Source: Pseudolabrys sp. (lineage in GTDB: Bacteria; Pseudomonadota; Alphaproteobacteria; Rhizobiales; Xanthobacteraceae). From it: DNA of 63,547 nucleotides. The notes beneath the pieces were generated by a model. It made no database searches, had not been told where the DNA came from, and saw nothing but the letters and a program-made list of their open reading frames with translations. How positions within the stretch are numbered: position 1 is the stretch's first letter; each line of letters starts with the position of its first letter. Positions 26,812 through 47,044 of this stretch are shown one piece after another. The translations under genes were made by a program, and so were the position numbers. The stretch covers positions 1 to 63,547 of the forward strand of contig SHVM01000005.1 of assembly GCA_009694265.1 (NCBI GenBank), written 5' to 3'.

Positions 26812-27513
26812 TCAGGCGGCCGTTTCGCGGCGCGGGCGCCCCTGGTCGCCTTCGGCGAGTTTCTTGTCTTGCGCCATCGGATCGTGTTCGAGGATTTCGC
26901 CCTTGAAGATCCAGACTTTGACGCCGCAGGTGCCGTACGTGGTGAAAGCGGTTGAAACGCCGTAGTCGACGTCGGCGCGCAGCGTATGCAGCGGCACGCG
27001 GCCTTCGCGGTACCACTCCATGCGCGCGATTTCCGCGCCGCCGAGACGACCCGAACAGTTGATGCGGATGCCTTCGGCGCCCAGACGCATGGCCGATTGC
27101 ACCGCGCGCTTCATGGCGCGGCGGAACGCAACGCGGCGCTCAAGCTGCTGGGAGATCGATTCGGCAACCAGTTGCGCATCGAGCTCGGGCTTGCGGATTT
27201 CGACAATGTTGATGACCACGTCGCTGTCGGTGAGCTTGGCCACCACTTTGCGCAGCTTCTCGATGTCGGCGCCCTTCTTGCCGATCACCACGCCCGGACG
27301 CGCCGAGTGAATGGTGACGCGGCATTTCTTGTGCGGGCGTTCGATGATGATCTTCGACACCGCCGCTTGCTTGAGCTGCTTCATCAACTCAGCGCGGATC
27401 TTGATGTCCTCATGCAACAGCGTGCCGTATTCGGCCTTGTCGGCGAACCAGCGCGAGTCCCAGGTGCGGTTGATCCCGAGACGAAGCCCAATTGGATTGA
27501 CTTTTTGACCCAC
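26812..27513 (-). CDS. rpsC: 30S ribosomal protein S3
   Basis: S3 lines the mRNA entry tunnel and has helicase-like function. The 233 residues begin [20 protein letters not shown], with the KH domain ([20 protein letters not shown]) and the C-terminal [20 protein letters not shown]. About twenty residues after the conserved core ([18 protein letters not shown]) are variable, as in related species. Confidence 0.98.
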   Translation of the reverse strand: MGQKVNPIGLRLGINRTWDSRWFADKAEYGTLLHEDIKIRAELMKQLKQAAVSKIIIERPHKKCRVTIHSARPGVVIGKKGADIEKLRKVVAKLTDSDVVINIVEIRKPELDAQLVAESISQQLERRVAFRRAMKRAVQSAMRLGAEGIRINCSGRLGGAEIARMEWYREGRVPLHTLRADVDYGVSTAFTTYGTCGVKVWIFKGEILEHDPMAQDKKLAEGDQGRPRRETAA

Positions 27514-27524
27514 TAAACTCCTCC

Positions 27525-27917
27525 TCAGGCTTTCGCTGCAGCTGGCGCCTCGACCTGACGCACAATGATGGTCAGGTGGGAGAACGGTTTTTGAATTTGC
27601 CCGACCCGGCCGCGGCCGCGCGGGCTAAAGCGTTTGATCACAAGCCCTTTTCCGACATGGGCCTCGGCAACGACGAGATCGTCGACGTCGAGGTCGTGAT
27701 TGTTCTCGGCGTTGGCGATTGCCGATTCCAGGCATTTGCGCACTTCGATGGAGATGCGCTTGCGCGAAAATTCCAGATCGGCGAGCGCCATCGCGACCTT
27801 CTTGCCACGGATCATCTGCGCCACAAGATTGAGCTTCTGCGGAGACACCCGCAGCATCTTGGCTATGGCCTTGGCTTCGTTGTCGGGGAGGTCCCGATCG
27901 CGTTTGCGCTTACCCAT
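27525..27917 (-). CDS. rplV: 50S ribosomal protein L22
   Basis: The 130-residue protein carries the L22 core: [40 protein letters not shown] and the loop [20 protein letters not shown], which reaches into the peptide exit tunnel. Macrolide and nascent-chain effects map to this loop in other bacteria. It is placed between rpsS and rpsC as usual. Confidence 0.98.
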   Translation of the reverse strand: MGKRKRDRDLPDNEAKAIAKMLRVSPQKLNLVAQMIRGKKVAMALADLEFSRKRISIEVRKCLESAIANAENNHDLDVDDLVVAEAHVGKGLVIKRFSPRGRGRVGQIQKPFSHLTIIVRQVEAPAAAKA

Positions 27918-27934
27918 GACGTTTCTCTAAATCC

Positions 27935-28279
27935 TTACGTAGCCGCAGGCGCTGCCGCGGCCGGTGCATCTGCCGCCGGCGCCGCGGCGCCAGGAGCCGC
28001 CGCCGTGCGCTTGGCTTTGCGGTCGGAGGTGTGGCCGTAGAACATCCGGGACGGCGAGAACTCGCCGAACTTGTGACCGACCATTTCCTCGGTCACCATC
28101 ACCGGAATGTGCTTCTGGCCGTTATAGACGCCGAAATTCAAGCCGACGAATTGCGGCAGAATGGTCGAGCGCCGGCTCCATATCTTGATCATGTCGTGGC
28201 GGCCCGACACGCGCGCGACTTCCGCCTTGCGCAGCAGATAACCATCGACGAACGGGCCCTTCCATGCAGAACGCGTCAT
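27935..28279 (-). CDS. rpsS: 30S ribosomal protein S19 with Ala-rich tail
   Basis: The start at 28279 ([20 protein letters not shown]) is the conserved one; longer open frame upstream is a shadow of rplB. The core includes [20 protein letters not shown] and [17 protein letters not shown]. After residue 92 there is a tail of about 22 residues, nearly all Ala and Pro. S19 sits in the head of the small subunit with S13. Confidence 0.97.
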   Translation of the reverse strand: MTRSAWKGPFVDGYLLRKAEVARVSGRHDMIKIWSRRSTILPQFVGLNFGVYNGQKHIPVMVTEEMVGHKFGEFSPSRMFYGHTSDRKAKRTAAAPGAAAPAADAPAAAAPAAT

Positions 28280-28289
28280 ATCACTGTCC

Positions 28290-29126
28290 CTACTGCTGCT
28301 GCTTTTTCTTGCGGTCGTGCCGGCTGACGACGATGAATTTGGTGGTGCGCTTGTTCTTGCGAGTCTTGGCACCCTTGGTCGGCTTGCCCCACGGCGTGAC
28401 CCAATGCTTGCCGCCCTTGGTGCGGCCGCCATGCGGGTGATCGACCGGGTTCATGGTGATACCGCGGTTATGCGGCATACGGCCCTTCCAGCGCTGGCGG
28501 CCGGCCTTGCCGATGGTGGTGTTCATGTTGTCGGGGTTCGACACCGCGCCGACCGTCGCCATGCAGCGGCCATGCACCAGGCGCTGCTCCGTCGTGCTCA
28601 AGCGCAGGATGACGTAATCCTGGTCGCGCCCGACAATCTGGACGTAAGTGCCGGCGGAGCGCGCAAGCTGGCCACCCTTGCCGATCTTGACTTCGACATT
28701 GTGCACAATGGTGCCGACCGGAATGCTGGCGATCGGCATCGCGTTGCCCGGCTTCACGTCGGCGCGTTCGGATGAGATCACTGTGTCGCCAACGCCCAAG
28801 CGCTGCGGCGCCAGGATGTAGGAGAGTTCGCCGTCCTGATACTTGATCAGCGCGATGAAGGCGGTGCGGTTCGGATCGTATTCGAGCCGCTCGACGGTCG
28901 CCGGCATGTCGAACTTGGTGCGGCGGAAATCGATTTTGCGATAGGCCTGCTTGTGCCCGCCGCCGCGGAAGCGGACGGTGATGCGGCCGCTATTGTTACG
29001 GCCACCGTTCGAATGCTGACCTTCGGTCAACGCCTTCACCGGCGCGCCCTTATACAACGACGAACGGTCGATGTTGATCAGCTGGCGCTGACTAGGCGTG
29101 GTCGGATTGTAGGTTTTTAACGCCAT
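28290..29126 (-). CDS. rplB: 50S ribosomal protein L2
   Basis: L2 supports peptidyl transferase activity and subunit joining. The 278-residue product has [40 protein letters not shown] and the highly conserved [20 protein letters not shown] near the C-terminus. Length and order (rplW–rplB–rpsS) are standard. Confidence 0.98.
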   Translation of the reverse strand: MALKTYNPTTPSQRQLINIDRSSLYKGAPVKALTEGQHSNGGRNNSGRITVRFRGGGHKQAYRKIDFRRTKFDMPATVERLEYDPNRTAFIALIKYQDGELSYILAPQRLGVGDTVISSERADVKPGNAMPIASIPVGTIVHNVEVKIGKGGQLARSAGTYVQIVGRDQDYVILRLSTTEQRLVHGRCMATVGAVSNPDNMNTTIGKAGRQRWKGRMPHNRGITMNPVDHPHGGRTKGGKHWVTPWGKPTKGAKTRKNKRTTKFIVVSRHDRKKKQQQ

Positions 29127-29138
29127 CGATCCGCTCCC

Positions 29139-29438
29139 TTACAATCCCGTGGTCACGTCGATGCGGTGACCCTCTTCCAGAGTGACGACCGCGCGCTTGA
29201 CGTCGGACTGCTGGCCGACTTTGTTCTTGAACATCTTGACCTTGCCGCGACGAATGAGCGTGTTGACGTTCTTCACCTTGACGTCGAACAGCTTCTCGAC
29301 CGCTTCCTTGATCTGCGGCTTGGTGGCGTTGCGCGCCACCTTGAAGGTAACCTTGTTGAACTCGGACCCCATGGTCGCCTTTTCGGTGATCACCGGGGAC
29401 AGAATGACGTCGTAATGGCGCGGATCGCTGGTGCTCAT
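29139..29438 (-). CDS. rplW: 50S ribosomal protein L23
   Basis: The 99-residue product has [20 protein letters not shown] and [21 protein letters not shown]23 is at the tunnel exit and binds trigger factor and SRP. Its start overlaps the rplD stop by four bases (ATGA), indicating coupled translation. Confidence 0.98.
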   Translation of the reverse strand: MSTSDPRHYDVILSPVITEKATMGSEFNKVTFKVARNATKPQIKEAVEKLFDVKVKNVNTLIRRGKVKMFKNKVGQQSDVKRAVVTLEEGHRIDVTTGL

Positions 29439-30055
29439 TTGAATCGCGCCTCCAGCGCATCGAGCGCGGCCTTGGTCAGCACCAGGGTCTTACGCCGCAT
29501 GATGTCGTAAACATTGATGCCCTGCACCGGCAGCACGTCGATGTTGGGAATATTGCGCGCCGCGTTGCGGAAGTTCAGCTCGACCTCGGCGCCGTCGATA
29601 ATCAGCGCATTGATCACGCCGAGCTTGTCGAATTGCTTGGCGAGCCCCTTGGTCTTTCCGTCCTTCAGCGTCATTTTGTCGATGACGATGATGCCGCCGT
29701 CCTTGGCCTTGGCCGACAGCGCGTGCTTGAGCGCGAGCGCGCGCACCTTCTTGGGCAGCCCGATGGCATGGCTGCGCACCACCGGACCGAACACCCGGCC
29801 ACCGCCGCGGAATTGCGACACGCTGGCGGGACCGTGACGGGCGCCGCCGGTGCCCTTCTGGGCGTACATTTTCTTGCCGGTGCGCCAGATCTCGCCGCGC
29901 TGCTTAGTCTTGTGGGTGCCGCGCTGGCGCTTGGCGAGCTGCCAGTTGACGCAGCGCTGCACCAGATCGGTGCGCGGCTCGAGGCCGAAGATCGCATCCG
30001 ACAGACTGACCGAGCCGGCTTGCTTGCCTTCAAGAGTGGTGATTTTCAATTCCAT
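29435..30055 (-). CDS. rplD: 50S ribosomal protein L4
   Basis: From the ATG at 30055 ([20 protein letters not shown]) the product is 206 residues, with [20 protein letters not shown] (tunnel loop) and [26 protein letters not shown] lies about ten bases upstream, inside the end of rplC, so the two genes are tightly linked. In E. coli L4 represses its own operon; no such leader structure was verified here. Confidence 0.98.
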   Translation of the reverse strand: MELKITTLEGKQAGSVSLSDAIFGLEPRTDLVQRCVNWQLAKRQRGTHKTKQRGEIWRTGKKMYAQKGTGGARHGPASVSQFRGGGRVFGPVVRSHAIGLPKKVRALALKHALSAKAKDGGIIVIDKMTLKDGKTKGLAKQFDKLGVINALIIDGAEVELNFRNAARNIPNIDVLPVQGINVYDIMRRKTLVLTKAALDALEARFK

Positions 30056-30056
30056 G

Positions 30057-30809
30057 TTATGCGCCCTCCTTCTCGGCGGGGGCGGCATCGGCGGCCGGTG
30101 CTGCGGCCGGCTTCAAATCGGACTTGGCGGCTTCGCTGACGCGGAACTTGCCGGGCTTGGGGACATCCTTGTGCGGCTTCTTCTTCACCGCGTCGCGCAC
30201 GGTGATCCAGCCGCCCTTGGCGCCCGGCACCGCGCCTTCGACCAGGATGAGGCCGCGCTCGACATCGGTCTTCACCACTTTGAGATTGAGCGTTGTGATG
30301 CGATCGACGCCCATATGGCCGGGCATTTTCTTGTTCTTGAAAGTCCTGCCGGGGTCCTGACGGCCGCCGGTCGAACCGATCGAACGATGCGAGATCGACA
30401 CGCCGTGCGAGGCGCGCAAGCCGCTGAAGTTCCAGCGCTTCATGCCGCCGGCAAAGCCCTTGCCGATCGAGATGCCGCAGACATCGACGAACTGACCTTC
30501 GACAAAATGGTCGGCGGTGATTTCGGCGCCGACCGGGATCATGGCATCCTCGGTGACGCGGAATTCCGCCAGTTTGCGCCGCGGCTCGACATTGGCCTTG
30601 CCGAAATAGCCGCGGTCGGCCTTGTTCATATTATTGGTGCGGCGCGGGCCGGAGCCGAGCTGCAGCGCGACGTAGCCGTTCTTGTCCTTGGTGCGATGCG
30701 CGATCACCTGGCACTGCAATAGCTGCAGCACCGTGACCGGCACGTGTTCGCCGCTCTCGGAGAACACCCGGGTCATACCGACCTTTTTCGCAACCACTCC
30801 CGAACGCAT
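30057..30809 (-). CDS. rplC: 50S ribosomal protein L3 with extended C-terminus
   Basis: The ATG at 30809 ([20 protein letters not shown]) has GAGGAC eight bases upstream and is preferred to a TTG two codons earlier. The conserved core includes [20 protein letters not shown] and [20 protein letters not shown] (the glutamine in GGRQ is the usual methylation site). The last 45 residues ([20 protein letters not shown] then Ala/Pro-rich) exceed the typical end, giving 250 residues. L3 is an early assembly protein near the peptidyl transferase centre. Confidence 0.97.
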   Translation of the reverse strand: MRSGVVAKKVGMTRVFSESGEHVPVTVLQLLQCQVIAHRTKDKNGYVALQLGSGPRRTNNMNKADRGYFGKANVEPRRKLAEFRVTEDAMIPVGAEITADHFVEGQFVDVCGISIGKGFAGGMKRWNFSGLRASHGVSISHRSIGSTGGRQDPGRTFKNKKMPGHMGVDRITTLNLKVVKTDVERGLILVEGAVPGAKGGWITVRDAVKKKPHKDVPKPGKFRVSEAAKSDLKPAAAPAADAAPAEKEGA

Positions 30810-30830
30810 CTTCAAGTCCTCAATTCGCCT

Positions 30831-31139
30831 TTAGAGCTTGATCTCGACGTCGACGCCGGCAGCAAGGTCGAGCTTCATCAGCGCGTCCACGGTCTGCGGC
30901 GTCGGATCGACGATGTCCAAGAGGCGCTTATGGGTGCGCATCTCGAACTGTTCGCGGCTCTTCTTATCGACGTGCGGCGAGCGGTTCACCGTGAACTTCT
31001 CGATGCGCGTCGGCAGTGGGATCGGCCCACGGACCTGAGCGCCTGTGCGCTTGGCCGTGTTCACGATCTCGCGCGTCGACGCATCGAGGATGCGGTGATC
31101 GAACGCCTTGAGCCGGATCCGGATATTCTGGCCGTTCAT
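30831..31139 (-). CDS. rpsJ: 30S ribosomal protein S10
   Basis: This 102-residue protein begins [20 protein letters not shown] and contains [20 protein letters not shown] and [21 protein letters not shown]10 acts in the 30S head and also as NusE in antitermination. It opens the S10 operon, and a large inverted repeat separates it from tuf. Confidence 0.98.
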   Translation of the reverse strand: MNGQNIRIRLKAFDHRILDASTREIVNTAKRTGAQVRGPIPLPTRIEKFTVNRSPHVDKKSREQFEMRTHKRLLDIVDPTPQTVDALMKLDLAAGVDVEIKL

Positions 31140-31191
31140 TGCCGTTATCTCTTTCTTGAACCATCGCCCGCGCCGGCTATTGCCCGCGAAT

Positions 31192-31251
31192 GGCGAATTG
31201 CGAGTAGCGAATAGAGGTTAACCTATTCGCTATTCGCTACTCGCAATTCGC

Positions 31252-31252
<1 letters not shown>
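31192..31252. repeat. Perfect 23-bp inverted repeat between tuf and rpsJ
   Basis: The arms 31192–31214 (GGCGAATTGCGAGTAGCGAA...) and 31230–31252 are exact reverse complements around a 15-base loop. The loop contains AGGTTAACCT and a second ATTCGC half site, so alternative hairpins are possible. The outer edge touches the tuf stop codon. There is no T tract on the minus strand, so it may be an RNA-processing or stabilising hairpin rather than a terminator. Confidence 0.9.
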
Positions 31253-32442
<1,190 letters not shown>

Positions 32443-32497
32443 GGAATTCTCCTAGTCGGGCCTCTGGTAATGCCGGTTAAAGTTTCCGCATCGAAAC

Positions 32498-34573
32498 TCA
32501 GGCGTATTTCGCCTGAACCTCGAGCGCGACGTTCTGCGGTACCTGTTCGTAGTGATCGAATTGCATCGTGAAAGTGGCGCGCCCCTGTGACATGGAACGC
32601 AGCGTGTTGACGTAACTGAACATGTTGGCGAGCGGCACCATCGCATTGATGACGTTGGCGTTGCCGCGCACGTCTTGGCCCTGAATATGGCCGCGCCGCG
32701 AGTTGAGATCGCCGATGACGGAGCCGGTGTATTCCGCGACCGTCACCACCTCAACCTTCATGATCGGCTCGAGCAACACCGAGCCGCCCTTCTGCAGCGC
32801 CTCGCGCAAGGCGCCGCGCGCGCAGATTTCGAATGCCAGCGCCGACGAATCGACGTCGTGATAGCGGCCATCGATCAACGTCACCTTGAGATCGACCACC
32901 GGGAAGCCCGCGAGCAGGCCGGAACCGAGCACCGATTCGAGACCCTTCTCGACACCGGGGATGAATTCCTTCGGCACCGCGCCGCCGACGACTTCGTTCT
33001 CGAAGATGAAGCCGCTGCCCGCCGGCAACGGCTCGCAGACGATCTTGATCTGGGCGAATTGGCCGGTGCCGCCGGTCTGCTTCTTATGCTGGAAGTCGAC
33101 CGTGACCGGCTTGGTGATGCGCTCGCGATAGGCCACCTGCGGAGCGCCGATATTGGCATCAACCTTGTAGGTGCGCTTGAGGATGTCGACCTTGATGTCG
33201 AGATGCAGTTCGCCCATGCCGCGGATGATGGTCTGACCCGATTCCGGATCGGTGTTGACGCGAAACGAAGGATCTTCCGCCACCAGTTTGGCCAGCGCGA
33301 CGCCGAGCTTTTCCTGGTCGGCTTTCGATTTCGGCTCGATCGCGATTTCGATCACCGGCTCCGGGAATTCCATTTTTTCCAGGATCACCGGCTGCTTGGC
33401 GTCGCACAGCGTATCGCCGGTGCGCGTTTCCTTGAGGCCCGCAAGCGCGACGATGTCGCCGGAATAGGCTTCCTTGATGTCCTCGCGATTGTTCGCATGC
33501 ATCAACAGCATGCGGCCAATGCGCTCTTTACGCTCTTTGGTCGAATTGATCACGCCGGTGCCGCTCGCCAGCGTGCCGGAATAGATACGGCAGAAGGTGA
33601 TGGTGCCGACGAAGGGATCGTCCATGATCTTGAACGCGAGCAGCGACATCGGCTCGTTGTCGCCCGGCTTGCGCACGATCTCTTCGCTATTGTCGGGGTT
33701 GATGCCCATGATCGGCGGCACGTCGAGCGGGCTCGGCAGATAATCGACAACCGCGTCGAGCAGCGGCTGCACGCCCTTGTTCTTGAACGCCGAGCCGCAC
33801 AGCACGGGGAAGAAAGCGCCGGCGATCACCGCCTTGCGGATGAGCCGCTTGATGGTCGCTTCGTCCGGCTCCTTGCCGTCGAGCCACGCGGCCATCACGT
33901 CGTCGTCCATTTCGACGGCGGCCTCGACCATCTTCTCGCGATATTCCTTGGCCTGATCGAGCATGTCGGCCGGGATGTCAATGTCCTCGTAGTCGGCACC
34001 GAGCGATTCGTCGTTCCAGATCACGCCCTTCATGCGCACGAGATCGATGAGGCCCTTGAATTGCTGTTCGGCGCCGATCGGAAGCTGGATCGCGACCGGC
34101 TTGGCGCCGAGGCGGTCAATGATGTCCTGCAGACACTGGAAAAAATCGGCGCCGACCTTATCCATCTTGTTGGCGAAGACGATGCGCGGGACTTTGTATT
34201 TGTCGCCCTGGCGCCAGACCGTCTCGGTCTGCGGCTCTACGCCCTGGTTGCTGTCAAGCACGCAAACCGCGCCGTCGAGCACGCGCAGCGAACGCTCCAC
34301 CTCGATGGTGAAATCAACGTGGCCGGGCGTGTCGATGATGTTGAGGCGCTTGCCCTTCCAGAAGGCGGTGGTCGCAGCCGAGGTGATGGTGATGCCGCGC
34401 TCCTGCTCCTGCTCCATAAAATCCATGGTCGCAGCACCGTCATGCACTTCGCCGATCTTATGGCTCTTGCCGGTGTAATAGAGGATCCGCTCAGTGGTCG
34501 TGGTTTTCCCGGCATCGATGTGAGCCATGATGCCGAAATTGCGGTAGTCCTCGATTGCGTGCACGCGGGGCAT
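32498..34573 (-). CDS. fusA: Elongation factor G
   Basis: EF-G drives translocation by GTP hydrolysis. The 691-residue protein has [19 protein letters not shown] (P loop), [29 protein letters not shown] and [11 protein letters not shown], followed by domains II–V ([40 protein letters not shown]). It is a single full-length copy, 30 bases after rpsG. Confidence 0.99.
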   Translation of the reverse strand: MPRVHAIEDYRNFGIMAHIDAGKTTTTERILYYTGKSHKIGEVHDGAATMDFMEQEQERGITITSAATTAFWKGKRLNIIDTPGHVDFTIEVERSLRVLDGAVCVLDSNQGVEPQTETVWRQGDKYKVPRIVFANKMDKVGADFFQCLQDIIDRLGAKPVAIQLPIGAEQQFKGLIDLVRMKGVIWNDESLGADYEDIDIPADMLDQAKEYREKMVEAAVEMDDDVMAAWLDGKEPDEATIKRLIRKAVIAGAFFPVLCGSAFKNKGVQPLLDAVVDYLPSPLDVPPIMGINPDNSEEIVRKPGDNEPMSLLAFKIMDDPFVGTITFCRIYSGTLASGTGVINSTKERKERIGRMLLMHANNREDIKEAYSGDIVALAGLKETRTGDTLCDAKQPVILEKMEFPEPVIEIAIEPKSKADQEKLGVALAKLVAEDPSFRVNTDPESGQTIIRGMGELHLDIKVDILKRTYKVDANIGAPQVAYRERITKPVTVDFQHKKQTGGTGQFAQIKIVCEPLPAGSGFIFENEVVGGAVPKEFIPGVEKGLESVLGSGLLAGFPVVDLKVTLIDGRYHDVDSSALAFEICARGALREALQKGGSVLLEPIMKVEVVTVAEYTGSVIGDLNSRRGHIQGQDVRGNANVINAMVPLANMFSYVNTLRSMSQGRATFTMQFDHYEQVPQNVALEVQAKYA

Positions 34574-34603
34574 AGTCGTTCTATTCCTTAAGGTTGTTCG
34601 CCG

Positions 34604-35457
<854 letters not shown>

Positions 35458-35889
35458 CGTTCGCCTGCGCACCTTCGTTTGGGCGTTACGCCCGGACTAG
35501 TTTTGGGCTGATCGCCCCGGCATTCGCTTAAACTTTCGTGCGTTTCCCGCACGCAAAACGAAATCGCGCCATCCGCTTCGATCGCGGGGGCGCTTTTCCG
35601 TTCCGGACGGCTACGACGCGGGTTCGCACCGCGGCCGTTCTCCTAAAACCTGACAGTGGCTGTCAGAGGCAGCGTTTGAGCTTCATCCGTCGAGGCGATG
35701 CGAAAGCCAAGCTTTGAGAAATACTCAACACTCTCAAAGTGTTAGCCTTGCGGCCGTTCCGAACAAGCGAAGCTCACCGCCTGCCGTAAAGTGTGGCGTA
35801 TGTATCGGCCACATTCCCTCAAGTCAAGGCGAAAAGGGCCCGTAAAATTGGGGTTTTAGCGTGCTCTTCAACGAATGCGACGTAATCGG
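35458..35889. other. Intergenic region upstream of rpsL, rich in inverted repeats
   Basis: No convincing gene is present. It holds several exact small inverted repeats: CGTGCG-TTTCC-CGCACG at 35538–35554, CTGACAG-TGG-CTGTCAG at 35650–35666, and CTTTGAGA...TCTCAAAG at 35712–35739. On the minus strand these would lie in the leader of the str operon. I could not identify a clear -35/-10 pair for rpsL. Confidence 0.5.
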
Positions 35890-35917
35890 TTGACAGCGCT
35901 TGCAACGATTTTGTACT
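35890..35917 (+). promoter_or_regulatory. Candidate promoter of vapBC
   Basis: TTGACA at 35890–35895 and TGTACT at 35912–35917 are separated by 16 bases, a good match to a housekeeping promoter. The predicted start site lies within a few bases of the vapB ATG at 35926, and no Shine–Dalgarno sequence is visible, so the mRNA may be leaderless. Confidence 0.55.
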
Positions 35918-35925
35918 GTGAAAAC

Positions 35926-36162
35926 ATGAAAAATATCACAGTTTCTGTGGACGACGATACTCACCGCCGCGCAAGAATCAAGGCGGCGGAACAAGAAACG
36001 TCCTTGTCCGCCTTGGTGAAGCAATTCCTCACGGCTTTGGCGGAAGGCGGCAGCGAAGCGAATAATTTCGCCCGCGAGGAAAAGGCCCTGCGCGAGCGCA
36101 TTCGCAATTTCAGCGCTGCCAACCGCCTGTCGAGAGCCGAGTTGCACGACCGGCAGCGATGA
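35926..36162 (+). CDS. Ribbon-helix-helix antitoxin (VapB-type)
   Basis: The start at 35926 (MKNITVSVDDDTHRRARIKA) opens with the beta strand and basic helices of a ribbon-helix-helix DNA-binding domain. The rest (LVKQFLTALAEGGSEANNFA...) is a helical, charged tail suited to wrapping the toxin. It is 78 residues long and overlaps the PIN toxin gene as ATGA. Such antitoxins bind their own promoter and inhibit the toxin. An open frame extending 17 codons upstream has no support. Confidence 0.85.
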   Translation: MKNITVSVDDDTHRRARIKAAEQETSLSALVKQFLTALAEGGSEANNFAREEKALRERIRNFSAANRLSRAELHDRQR

Positions 36163-36569
36163 GCCGCTTCCTCGATACGAACATCCTGCTCTATTCGATC
36201 AGCCGCGATCCGTATGAGGCCGCAAAGCGCGATATCGCCATTGGCTTGCTCGACCAGCAGGACAACGCGCTTTCGGTCCAAGTGCTGCAGGAATTCTACG
36301 TGCAGGCGACACGATCCACGCGGCCCGACGCCCTGCCGCACGATCTTGCGACCGGGTTGATTCGAACGTGGCTGCGTTTCCCCGTGCAGGACATCACCCT
36401 CTCAGTGATGAGCCATGCCCTCGACATCAAGAACCAACATGGATTGTCGTACTGGGATGCCGCAATCGTCGCCGCGGCACGCGCGATCGACTGCAACGTC
36501 TTGCTGACGGAGGATTTAACGGACAGCATGAATATCGAAGGGCTTCGCATTGAAAACCCGTTTCGATAG
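36159..36569 (+). CDS. PIN-domain toxin (VapC-type ribonuclease)
   Basis: The 136-residue protein has the PIN fold with its acidic metal-binding residues: Asp in FLDTNILLYS near the N-terminus, Glu in VLQEFYVQA, Asp in GLSYWDAAIVAAA and the TEDL near the C-terminus. VapC toxins are Mg-dependent endoribonucleases that often cut initiator tRNA or the sarcin–ricin loop. The target here is unknown. It is coupled to its antitoxin by ATGA. The pair stands alone on the plus strand between two essential minus-strand operons. Confidence 0.9.
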   Translation: MSRFLDTNILLYSISRDPYEAAKRDIAIGLLDQQDNALSVQVLQEFYVQATRSTRPDALPHDLATGLIRTWLRFPVQDITLSVMSHALDIKNQHGLSYWDAAIVAAARAIDCNVLLTEDLTDSMNIEGLRIENPFR

Positions 36570-36703
36570 CACTCCGTCATTCGGAAAATAAAAAAGTCTT
36601 GCGGGCGGCCCGTCGAAGACTAAGTAAATCGCGGCAACCGCGCGACCTGGGCGAACAACAAGTATCCCAACCGATAAGATCGTGCGCACCGCGCGCGCAA
36701 AAC

Positions 36704-36742
36704 AAAAAAGGGCCGCCCTTTGTTTCCTGGGACGGCCCTTTG
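36704..36742. terminator. Bidirectional terminator between vapC and rpoC
   Basis: AAAGGGCCG (36707–36715) and CGGCCCTTT (36733–36741) form a strong stem. On the minus strand it is followed by TTTTTT, ending the rpoBC transcript about 25 bases after the rpoC stop. The flanking A/T runs would also allow function for the convergent vapBC transcript. Confidence 0.85.
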
Positions 36743-36764
36743 ATGTGTGTGCGGCGATCGAGAA

Positions 36765-40973
<4,209 letters not shown>

Positions 40974-41072
40974 TGCCATCTCCGCTACGCCGACCGATGT
41001 CGGCTGCTTTCGCTTTTGTCTCGTCACGTCGCGTTAAGTTGGCCGGGCTAAACCGCCCGACCAAGACGCTTG

Positions 41073-45191
<4,119 letters not shown>

Positions 45192-45506
45192 CGTTTCTCT
45201 CTCGATTCGATTGTAACGGCAGCGCGGGCGCCTCTCCTAACAGCCGCAATCCATCGCGACCATCGGGACAGGCGTCGAGGCTGTCCGTTTCTATGTGATT
45301 CGGGCCGCGCCCGAACCGCCGCACACTTAACTTTTCCTCGCGACCGGATCTGGCCGGTTCGCGACCGCCTCGGGCGGGGTCCGGCAGAAGCCGGCCACCG
45401 CTTATCGTTTCGTTCGAGACCCCCGGGCCAAAAAGCCCGGGGATTTCGGTATCTGGATCCCGGCTCTCGCTTCGCGAGGCCGGGATTTCGCTCAAGTAAG
45501 CACTGC
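45192..45506. other. rplL–rpoB spacer with two strong hairpins
   Basis: No gene is seen. A perfect 8-bp stem, CCCCGGGC...GCCCGGGG, lies at 45421–45442. A second, ATCCCGGC...GCCGGGAT with an inner CTCG/CGAG stem, lies at 45457–45486, close behind the rplL stop. In enterobacteria this spacer carries a partial terminator that sets rpoBC below ribosomal protein expression; these hairpins may do the same. Neither has a long T tract. Confidence 0.5.
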
Positions 45507-45878
<372 letters not shown>

Positions 45879-45926
45879 TGTTCATTTCCTACTAGGTTCG
45901 AACCAGTTACGAGTTTGCTTGAGCCG

Positions 45927-46445
45927 TCAGGCCGCCGCGCTCTTGGAAGCGTAGGCTTGGACCACGCGCGCGACCTTGGCCGCGGGTGCGTTGACGAGCT
46001 GAGCGATTTTGGTCGCCGGCGCCACCAGGAGGCCGACGATCTTGCCGCGCAATTCATCCAGAGACGGCAGCGAGGCGAGCGCCTTGACGCCGTTGAGGTC
46101 CAGAGCGGTTTTGCCCATCGACCCGCCGAGTATGACGAACGCTTCGTTCGCCTTGGCGAAATCGACGGCCACCTTCGGTGCCGCCACCGGGTCGCCTGAA
46201 TAGGCAAGCACGGTCGGTCCCTTGAGCAGGGACGCAATGGAGGCAACGTCGGTGTCCTTGAGTGCGATCTTGGCGAGACGGTTTTTCGCGACCTTCACAT
46301 GGCCGCCCGCCAGCTTCATCTGCTTGCGCAGAGTCTGCATCTGGGCGACGGAGAGGCCGTTATAGTGAGCCACCACCACGACGTTCGAGGTCTTGAAGAC
46401 CCCGCTCAGTTCGGTGATGGACTCCGCTTTAGCCGCTCGATCCAC
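45927..46445 (-). CDS. rplJ: 50S ribosomal protein L10
   Basis: L10 anchors L7/L12 dimers to the large subunit. The 172 residues include [37 protein letters not shown] and the C-terminal helix that binds L12. The start is GTG (read as MDRAAKAES) at 46445, the usual start codon position for this protein. In many bacteria L10 with L12 binds the leader of its own mRNA; the 600-base region upstream could hold such a leader. Confidence 0.97.
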   Translation of the reverse strand: MDRAAKAESITELSGVFKTSNVVVVAHYNGLSVAQMQTLRKQMKLAGGHVKVAKNRLAKIALKDTDVASIASLLKGPTVLAYSGDPVAAPKVAVDFAKANEAFVILGGSMGKTALDLNGVKALASLPSLDELRGKIVGLLVAPATKIAQLVNAPAAKVARVVQAYASKSAAA

Positions 46446-46680
46446 TGCAAGCTCTTTCCGGTTGACGGCTTGCCCGCGTGTCGCAGGAGCCGCCGGGTTG
46501 CTACCAGCCGTCCCACGTTTTCGTGCACGCGCAGCGAAACCGGGCAGGACGACGTTCGAGTTAGCCTGCCCCCCGTAAACAGCCGAAGCTGCAAACGGGT
46601 ATCCGAGGTTCGAACCAAACCGGCGCAGCGGTGAGGCTGCGCAAACTTGGGTCTCTTCCCCGTCTATGCTGGCCCCGTTT

Positions 46681-46782
46681 TCAAACCCGACCTGTTTTCG
46701 CAGGGTGGGCCGGGATTAAGCGTCGGCCAAACCTTTTTAGGCTTGCGGCCTCGGCGCCGGCAGTCTTGGACAGGTCGACCAT
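46681..46782 (-). CDS. Possible 33-residue leader ORF upstream of rplJ
   Basis: ATG at 46782, with GGGAG 11 bases and AAGGA immediately upstream, opens a frame of 33 codons ([20 protein letters not shown]...) ending in TGA at 46681. Codon use is similar to that of real genes in the first half. No family is recognised and there is no proof of translation. It could be a leader peptide for the rplJ operon or chance. Confidence 0.2.
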   Translation of the reverse strand: MVDLSKTAGAEAASLKRFGRRLIPAHPAKTGRV

Positions 46783-46930
46783 TTCCTTATTCTCCCTTGC
46801 AGGAAAATGCCGGAAGTGGCCTTGCGCGGCTCAGAATAACAACGACGTCGGCTTCTTCCTTTCAGAGGTCCCGCCGGGATATCCAAAAGGAATGAGTTCC
46901 GATCACCATTGGTTTGTAGAGACGCGCAAA

Positions 46931-46959
46931 GGCGTGCCGACAAACAGGGCCGGCACGCC
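46931..46959 (-). terminator. Candidate terminator or attenuator after rplA
   Basis: A perfect 9-bp stem, GGCGTGCCG with CGGCACGCC, and an 11-base loop lie about 85 bases beyond the rplA stop. Only TTT follows, so termination would be partial at best. Confidence 0.4.
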
Positions 46960-47044
46960 CGATGCGCCTCATTTAGAGCTTCCACCGGCCTTTGCCAAGG
47001 TCTTTTTCGCGAAAATCCTCACGAAAATGCCCTGCGGCGCAGCG

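Larger units (their letters stand above)
46446..47044. other. Long rplA–rplJ intergenic region (rplJ leader)
   Basis: About 600 bases without a conserved gene. On the minus strand it contains a 9-bp GGCGTGCCG/CGGCACGCC hairpin at 46931–46959 followed by TTTG, which may be a weak terminator or attenuator. It also has a small open frame with a ribosome-site-like sequence (46681–46782) and a GCGCAGC...GCTGCGC hairpin near 46625–46644. The proximal 200 bases probably form the L10 autoregulatory leader. Confidence 0.5.

Noticed and set aside
32675-34591. A 638-codon plus-strand open frame
   Set aside because: It lies fully antisense to fusA, whose sequence is highly conserved. Length is explained by GC bias in the opposite strand.
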